Source of the DNA: Molossus alvarezi
Lineage: Eukaryota > Chordata > Mammalia > Chiroptera > Molossidae
Assembly (NCBI GenBank): GCA_037176705.1
Contig: JBAWUJ010000071.1
Coordinates: 408,349-472,348, forward strand
Length of the DNA stretch: 64,000 nt
Reading direction: 5' to 3'
The translations under genes were made by a program, and so were the position numbers. A model generated the notes under the pieces. It was not told where the DNA came from, did no database searches, and saw nothing but the letters and a program-made list of their open reading frames with translations. Below, piece after piece: positions 57,612 through 64,000 of this stretch (the stretch's first letter is position 1; every line of letters begins with the position of its first letter).

Positions 57612-60600
57612 ATGGCAATAAATAAGTACATATCAATAACCACCTTAAATGTAAATGGACTGAATGCTCCCATAAAAAGACACAGAGTAGCTGACTGGAT
57701 AAGAAAGCAAGACTCATCTATATGCTGTTTACAAGAAACCCACCTCACAACAAAAGACTCACATAGATTGAAAGTGAAGGGATGGAAAAAAATCTTTCAA
57801 GCAAATGGAAAAGAAAAAAAAGCTGGGGTAGCAATACTGATATCTGATAAAATAGACTTCAGATTGAAGGCCATAACTAGAGACAAAGAAGCCCACTACA
57901 TAATATTGAAAGGATCTATCCAACAGGAAGATATAACCTTGATAAACCTATATGCACCCAATATAGGAGCACCAAAATATATTAAAAATCTTCTGGAGGA
58001 CTTCCAAGGAGAAATCGATAGTAATACAATCATAACATGGGACTTCAACACCCCGCTCACATCACTGGATAGATCCTCTAGACAAAAAATTAGCAAGGAA
58101 ACAGAGACTCTAAATGAAGCACTAGACCAAATGGATTTAATAGATATCTACAGAGAACTACACCCCAAAACTACAGAATTCACATTCTTCTCAAGTGCAC
58201 ATGGGACATTCTCAAAGATAGACCACATGTTAGGGCACAAACTAAGTCTCTACAAGTTCAAGAAGATTGAAATTATAACAAGCATCTTCTCAGACCACAA
58301 TGGTATGAAACTAGAAATCAATTGCAAGAAGAACATACAAAGACATTTGAACACATGGAAGCTAAATAGAATGTTATTAAACAATGAATGGGTCACCGAG
58401 GAAATCAAGGAAGAAATCAAAACTTCCTGGAAACCAATGAAAATGAGGACACAACAATACAAAATCTATGGGATGCAGCAAAAGCAGTTCTGAGAGGGAA
58501 GTTTATAGCACTACAGGCCTACCTCAAAAAAGAAGAAAAATCTCTAATAGACTCCCTAACCTCACAACTTAAAGAACTAGAGAGTAAACAAAAAGAAAAC
58601 CCCAGAGCAAGTAGAAGAAAAGAAATAGTAAGGATCAGAGCAGAAATAAACGACATAGAGACCAAAAAAACAATCCAGAGGATCAATAAAACAAAGAGCT
58701 GGTTTTTCGAAAAGATAAACAAGATTGATGGACCCTTAGCTAGAATCACCAAGAAACAAAGAGAGAGAACCCAAATACATAAAATCAGAAATGAAACAGG
58801 AGAGATAACAACTGACCCTACAGAAATACAAAAGATTGTTAGCAACGACTATGAACAATTATACGGCAACAAATTCGAAAATCTAAGTGAAATGGATGCA
58901 AGGCTGGTACAATATTCCCAAATCCATAAATGTGATACACCACATAAATAAATTGAAGAATAAAAACCACATGATCATATCAATAGATGCCGAAAAAGCC
59001 TTTGACAAAATCCCGCATCCATTTCTGATAAAAACGCTCAGCAGTGTGGGAATAGAGGGATCATATCTCGACATAATAAAGGCCATATATGAAAGACCTA
59101 CAGCCAACATCATACTCAATGGGCAAAAACTAAAAGCATTTCCCTTAAGAACAGGAACAAGGCAAGGATGCCCACTTTCGCCACTCCTATTTAACATAGT
59201 ACTGGAAGTCTTAGCCACAGCAATCAGACAGGAAGAAAAAATAAAAGGGATCCAAATTGGAAAGGAGGAAGTGAAATTGTCATTATTTGCAGATGACATG
59301 ATACTGTACATAGAAAATCCCAAAGACTCCACCAAAAGCTTACTAGACTTAATAAATGAATTTGGCAAAGTAGCAGGATACAAAATTAACGTCAAGAAAT
59401 CGATGGCATTCTTATACACCAATGATGAACTCACAGAAAGAGAAACTAAGCAAACAATCCCATTTACCATTGCGGCAAAAAAATTAAGATACCTAGGAAT
59501 AAACTTAACCAAAGAGATAAAGGACCTATTCGCAGAAAACTACAGGTCTTTGAAAAAAAGAAATAGAGCAAGATGTAAAAAAGTGGAAGAACATACCCTG
59601 TTCATGGATTGGGAGAATTAACATCATTAAAATGTCCATATTACCCAAAGCAATCTATAGATTCAACGCAATCCCCATCAAAATACCAACGGCATACTTC
59701 AAAGAATTAGAACAATTACTTCAAAAGTTCATATGGAACCAAAAAAGGCCTCGAATAGCCACAGCAATCTTGAAAAGGAAGAACAAAGTTGGAGGGATCA
59801 CAATACCAGATTTCAGGTTATACTACAAAGCCACCATAATCAAAACAGCCTGGTACTGGCACAAGAACAGGTATATAGACCAGTGGAACAGAATAGAGAA
59901 CCCAGAAATGGACCCTAGGCAATATGCTCAATTAATATTTGACAAAGGTGGCAAGAGCATTCAGTGGAGTAAGGACAGCCTCTTTAATAAATGGTGCTGG
60001 GAAAATTGGACAGCTACTTGCCGAAAAATGAAACTAGATCATCAACTTACACCCTACACCAAAATAAACTCAAAATGGATAAAAGACTTAAATGTAACTC
60101 ATGAATCCATAAAAATCCTAGAGGAGACTGTGGGCAACAAAATATCAGACATCATATGCAGCAGAATTTTTACTGACACATCACCTAAGGCAATAGAAAC
60201 AAAGGAGAAAATGAACACATGGGACTACATCAAACTCAAAAGCTTCTGCACAGCGAAAGATACAATCATCAAAACGGAAAGGCTACCCACTGTATGGGAG
60301 AGCATAATTGCCAATGATATATCAGATAAGGGGTTAATTTCCAATACATATAGAGAGCTCATACAACTCCACAAAAGGAAGACAAAGAATCCAATTAAAA
60401 AATGGGCAGAGGAACTAAATAGACACCTCTCCAAACAGGACATACAAATGGCTAAGAGACATATGAAGAAATGTTCATCATCACTAATCATCAGAGAGAT
60501 GCAAATCAAAACAACAATGAGGTATCACCTCACACCTGTCAGAATGGCCGCCATCAACAAATCATCAAACAACAAGTGTTGGCGAGGGTGTGGAGAAAAG

Positions 60601-61017
60601 GGGACTCTAGCACACTGTTGGTGGGAATGCAGACTGGTGCAGCCACTATGGAAAACAATATGGTGTCACCTCAAAAAATTAAAAATTGAACTCCCATTTG
60701 ACCCAGTGATCCCACTTCTAGGAATATACCCTAAGAAGCCTGAAACACCAATCAGAAAGAATATATGTACCCCCATCTTTGTAGCAGCACTATTTACAAT
60801 CGCTAAGATCTGGAAACAGCCCAAGTGCCCATCAGTAGACGAATGGATTAAAAAGCTGTGGTACATATACACAATGGAGTACTACGCAGCGGTAAGAAAG
60901 AAAGATCTCTTATCCTTTGAGACTACATGGAGGGACCTGGAAAGTATCATCCTAAGTGAAACAAGCCAAGCAGTGAAAGACAAATTTCATATGATCTCAC
61001 TGATTTCTGGAATATAA
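57612..61017 (+). pseudogene. ORF2: LINE-1 ORF2 of L1-F, frameshifted and deleted
   Basis: The endonuclease reads from ATG 57612 but shifts frame near 58420 in an A-rich run, ending at 58493 in the wrong frame. At D144 the usual G-D-F-N is W-D-F-N. The next open piece runs to about 58893, where about 420 bp are missing: N-L-S-E-M-D jumps to the M-Q-G-W-Y-N region. The joint shares GGA, so it looks like a microhomology deletion that removed the reverse-transcriptase N-terminal motifs. The following piece holds R-Q-G-C-P-L-S-P and F-A-D-D, then an extra A in the run near 59555 shifts frame again. The last 461 codons (59632-61017) are open and keep C-W-R-G-C and H-C-W-W-E-C. Non-functional. Confidence 0.92.
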
Positions 61018-61253
61018 TGAACATAACAGTTTGAGGACAATCCCCTAAGGAGTGGGGAGCTGAGAGAGGGATGAACAACAGAACTTAAATGCATGGAGGC
61101 ATGAACAGTGGACATGGACAACAATCAGGGGAAGGGGCAGGGAGGGAAGGGGGAGGGGGGAATCAGTGGGGGGAAAAGGAGAATCATTTGTAACAAAAAT
61201 TAATCAATAAAAAAATAAATAAATAAATAAAAAACAAAACAAAACAAAACAAA
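61018..61253 (+). other. L1-F 3' UTR and microsatellite tail
   Basis: Short 3' UTR with a G-rich block (about 61131-61181), AATAAA at about 61206, then (AAAT)n (61213-61230) and (AAAAC)n (61231-61251). The patterned tail suggests expansion of an original poly(A) over time, in contrast to the plain A-tail of L1-A. Confidence 0.85.
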
Positions 61254-64000
61254 AAAACACTAGCTAGTTACTTCCATGAAACACTAAGTAGTGCCTTGCA
61301 TGGAACACTAAGTAGTTCCTTCCTTGGAACACTAGCTAGTTTTTTCTGAGGAACACTAGTTATTTCCTTCCATGGAACACTAAGGAGTTCCAACCATGGA
61401 ACCCTAAGTAGTTCCTTTAATAGAAAACTAAGTATTTCCATAAATGGAACACAAAGTACATCCTTCCATGGAACACTAAGTAGTTTATTCAATGGAACAC
61501 AAGCTTGTTTCTTCCAGGAAACACTAAGTAGTTCCATCCATGGAACAATAAGTGCTTTCTTCCATGGGACACTAAGTAGTTCTTTCCATGCAACACTACC
61601 TGGTTTATACCGTGGAACAATAAGTAGTTACTTCCATAGAACAATATGTAGATCTTACATGGAACTCTAAGTAGTACCTTCCATGGAACAAGGGGTAAAA
61701 CCTTCCATGGAACACTAAGTAATTCCTTCCATGGAACACTAAGTAGTTCCTTCCATATAAAACTAGATAGTTCTTTCCATGGAACATTAGTAATTTCTAC
61801 CATGGAAGAATAGATATTTCCTTCCATGGAACCCTAAATAGTTTCTTCCATAGAACACTAGCTAGTTTCTTCCATAGAACACAGCGAGATCCTTACATGG
61901 AACATGAGCTAGTTACGTCCACGGAACAATAAGAAGTCGTTACCATGGAACACTAGCAAGTTCCTTCCATGGAAAACTAAGTATTTCCTTCCAAGAAACA
62001 CTAAGTAGCTCTTTCCATGGAACACTAGCTAGTTTTTTACATGAAACTCTAAGTAGTTTTTTTTTTATGGAACACCATCTAGTTCCTTTTATGGAACACT
62101 ACCTAGTTCGTTCCATGGAACACTAAGTAATTGTATCCATGGAACACTAGTTTGTTACTTACATGGAACACTAGCTAATTCCTTCCATGGAATACTAGCT
62201 AGTTCCTTCCCTGGAACACTAGCCAGTTCCTTCCATGAAACACTAGATAGTTCTTTGCATGGAACACTACGTATTTCGTTTTATGGAACACTAAGTAGTT
62301 CTTTCCATGGAACACTAGCTAGTTTCTTCCATGGAACACTAGTTTCTTTCATAGATCACTACGTAGACCCTTTCATGAAAAATTAAGTAGTTCTTTCCAT
62401 GGAACGTTAAGAACTTACTTCCATGGATCACTAGCTTTTTCCTTTCATGTTACACTAGTTAGTTCCTTCCATAGGACACTAGATAGGTCTTTCCATGGAA
62501 CACTAGCTTGTTTATTCCATGGATCACTATCCAGTTCCTTCCATGGAACACTAAGTAGTTCTTTACATGGAACACTAGCTAGTTTCTTCAGTTAAACACT
62601 AAGTAGTTTCTTCCATAAAACACTAGCTTGTTCCTTCCATTGGACACGAGCTAGGTCTTTCCATGGAACACTAAGTAGTTCCTTCCTTGGAACACTACGT
62701 AGTACTTTCCATTGAACACTATGAAGTTTCTTTCGGGAACACTAGCTAGTTCCTTCAATGAAATGCTAGATAGTTCCTTCCATGGAACACTACGTAGATC
62801 CTTCCACTGAACACTAAGTAGTTCCATCTATGGAACACTAAGTACCATCTTCCATGAAAAGCCAGCTAGTAACTTCGATGGAACACTAGCTTGTAGTTTA
62901 CATGGAACACTAGCTAGTTACTTACATGGAACACTAGCTACATTCATCCATAGTACACTAGCTAGTTTCTACCATGTAACACTAGCTTGTTCCTACCATT
63001 GGACACTAGCTAGTTCCTACCATGAAATACTAAGTAGTTCTTTCCATGAATAACTAAGTAGTTTCTTCCATGGAACAGTAGCTAGTTCTGTCATTGGAAC
63101 ACTAGCTCGTTTCTTCATCGAACGCTATGTAGTTTCTTCCATAGAACACTAGCTAGTTTCTTCCATGTACCACTAGCTAGTTCCTTTTATGGAACACTAG
63201 CTATTTTTCCCCAAAAACACTACTTAGTTCCTTCCATGAAACACCAGATAGTTCCTTGCATCAAACATGAAATAGTTATTTCCATGGAAAACTTGCTAGT
63301 TACTTCCATGGAACACTCGCTAGTTCCTTCCATGGAAAACTAAAGTGTTCTTTTCATGGATCACTAAATAGTTCCTTCCATGGAACACTAAGTAGTTTCT
63401 TACATGGAAAACTATCTAGTTCCTTCCATAGAACACTGGCTAGTTTCTTCCATGGAACATTCGCTAGTTCCTTCAATGGTACACTATGTAGTGGTTCCTT
63501 CCATGAAAAAATAAGTAGTTCGTTCAATGGAACACTAATTACCCCTTCCATGGAACACTCACTAGTATTCATCGAAAGAACACTAGCAACTTTATTCCAA
63601 GGAACATTAGCTAATTTTCTCCATGGAACTCTAAGTAGTTCCTTCCATAAAACACTAAGTAGTTCCTTCCATGGAACACTAGTGAGTTCCTTCCATGGAA
63701 CATTAATTACTTCCTTCCATGGAACACTAAGTAATTCCTTCCACGAAACACTAGCTAGTTCCATCCATGTTGCACTAAGTATTTCCTTCCATGGAATAAT
63801 AAGTAGTTCCTTCCATAGAACACTATGTAGTTCCTTCCATGGAACACTAGCTAGTTCCTTCCATGCAACACTACTAGTTTCTTTCATGGAACACTAAATA
63901 GTTTTTTAAAGAAACACTAGACAGATCTTTCCATGGAACACTAGTTAGTTTCTTCCATGAAACACTAAGTTTTTCCATCTATCAAACACTAGCCAGTTCC
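61254..64000 (+). repeat. 24-bp satellite, forward orientation (block 9)
   Basis: About 115 units running to the window edge, so the array continues beyond it. Small T-run at 62057-62066. The stretch 63540-63890 is among the most regular. No genes or other elements are seen. Confidence 0.95.

Larger units (their letters stand above)
55230..61253 (+). mobile_element. L1-F: near full-length LINE-1, ORF1 open, ORF2 broken
   Basis: About 6.02 kb on the plus strand with a 14-bp target duplication AAAACACTAGCTAG (55216-55229 and 61254-61267). It starts GAGAAGGAGAAATGGCGGCG, followed by a long monomeric 5' UTR, open ORF1, and ORF2 with two frameshifts and a roughly 420-bp deletion. The 3' UTR resembles L1-C but lacks about 41 bp after GTTTGAGGA. 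The tail is complex: (AAAT)n then (AAAAC)n. It cannot move on its own. Confidence 0.93.

Noticed and set aside
63354..63897. Overlapping long open frames on both strands in the last satellite block
   Set aside because: The same satellite effect: the unit lacks stops in one frame on each strand.
1..64000. CENP-B box or telomere repeat within the satellite
   Set aside because: I found no TTCG...CGGG-type motif in the unit and no TTAGGG runs.

Overview
The window is mammalian genomic DNA with no recognisable host gene. About 60% (roughly 38.8 kb, some 1,600 units) is a diverged 24-bp tandem satellite. The unit reads, in blocks, TTCCATGGAAC, then ACTAGCTAG or ACTAAGTAG, then TTCC. The rest is retroelements inserted into that satellite. 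The L1 (LINE-1) type, a half-L1 (HAL1) with an intact ORF1, and a betaretrovirus-like endogenous retrovirus fragment point to a placental mammal. A laurasiatherian, most likely an insectivorous bat, is my best guess, but this rests on remembered family resemblance and not on a search.

Layout: satellite in forward orientation from 1 to about 2389. A minus-strand endogenous retrovirus remnant (2390-9463: one LTR, primer-binding site, decayed partial gag) is split by a full-length minus-strand L1 (L1-A, 2688-8550). L1-A has open ORF1 and ORF2, a perfect 18-bp target-site duplication and a 36-39 nt poly(A). Satellite follows, then a complete HAL1 (10267-12450, +), more satellite, and a dead full-length L1 (L1-B, 14970-20903, -). 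Satellite from 20904 to 33142 is interrupted by two nested 3' L1 fragments (L1-C and L1-D, 28461-29787, +). Near 33143 the satellite switches strand. It stays reversed to about 53917, interrupted by a rearranged 5'-truncated L1 (L1-E, 41334-44020, +), and then switches back. A near full-length L1 (L1-F, 55230-61253, +) with open ORF1, broken ORF2 and a tandem-monomer promoter follows, then satellite to the end.

How the parts relate: L1-A is the only element that looks able to make both L1 proteins. HAL1 encodes only ORF1p but has a 3' end resembling that of the L1s, so it is expected to depend on L1 ORF2p. Several insertions sit at satellite units whose GGAAC has mutated to an A-rich L1 endonuclease target. 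L1-B and L1-F carry about 116-117 bp repeated units in their 5' UTRs, which L1-A lacks. The long reading frames in the satellite are a consequence of a 24-nt (8-codon) period and are not treated as genes.

I found no multi-gene system. The most notable items are the satellite's two-palindrome design, the roughly 20.8-kb inverted satellite block, the intact L1, the intact HAL1, and the monomeric L1 promoters.
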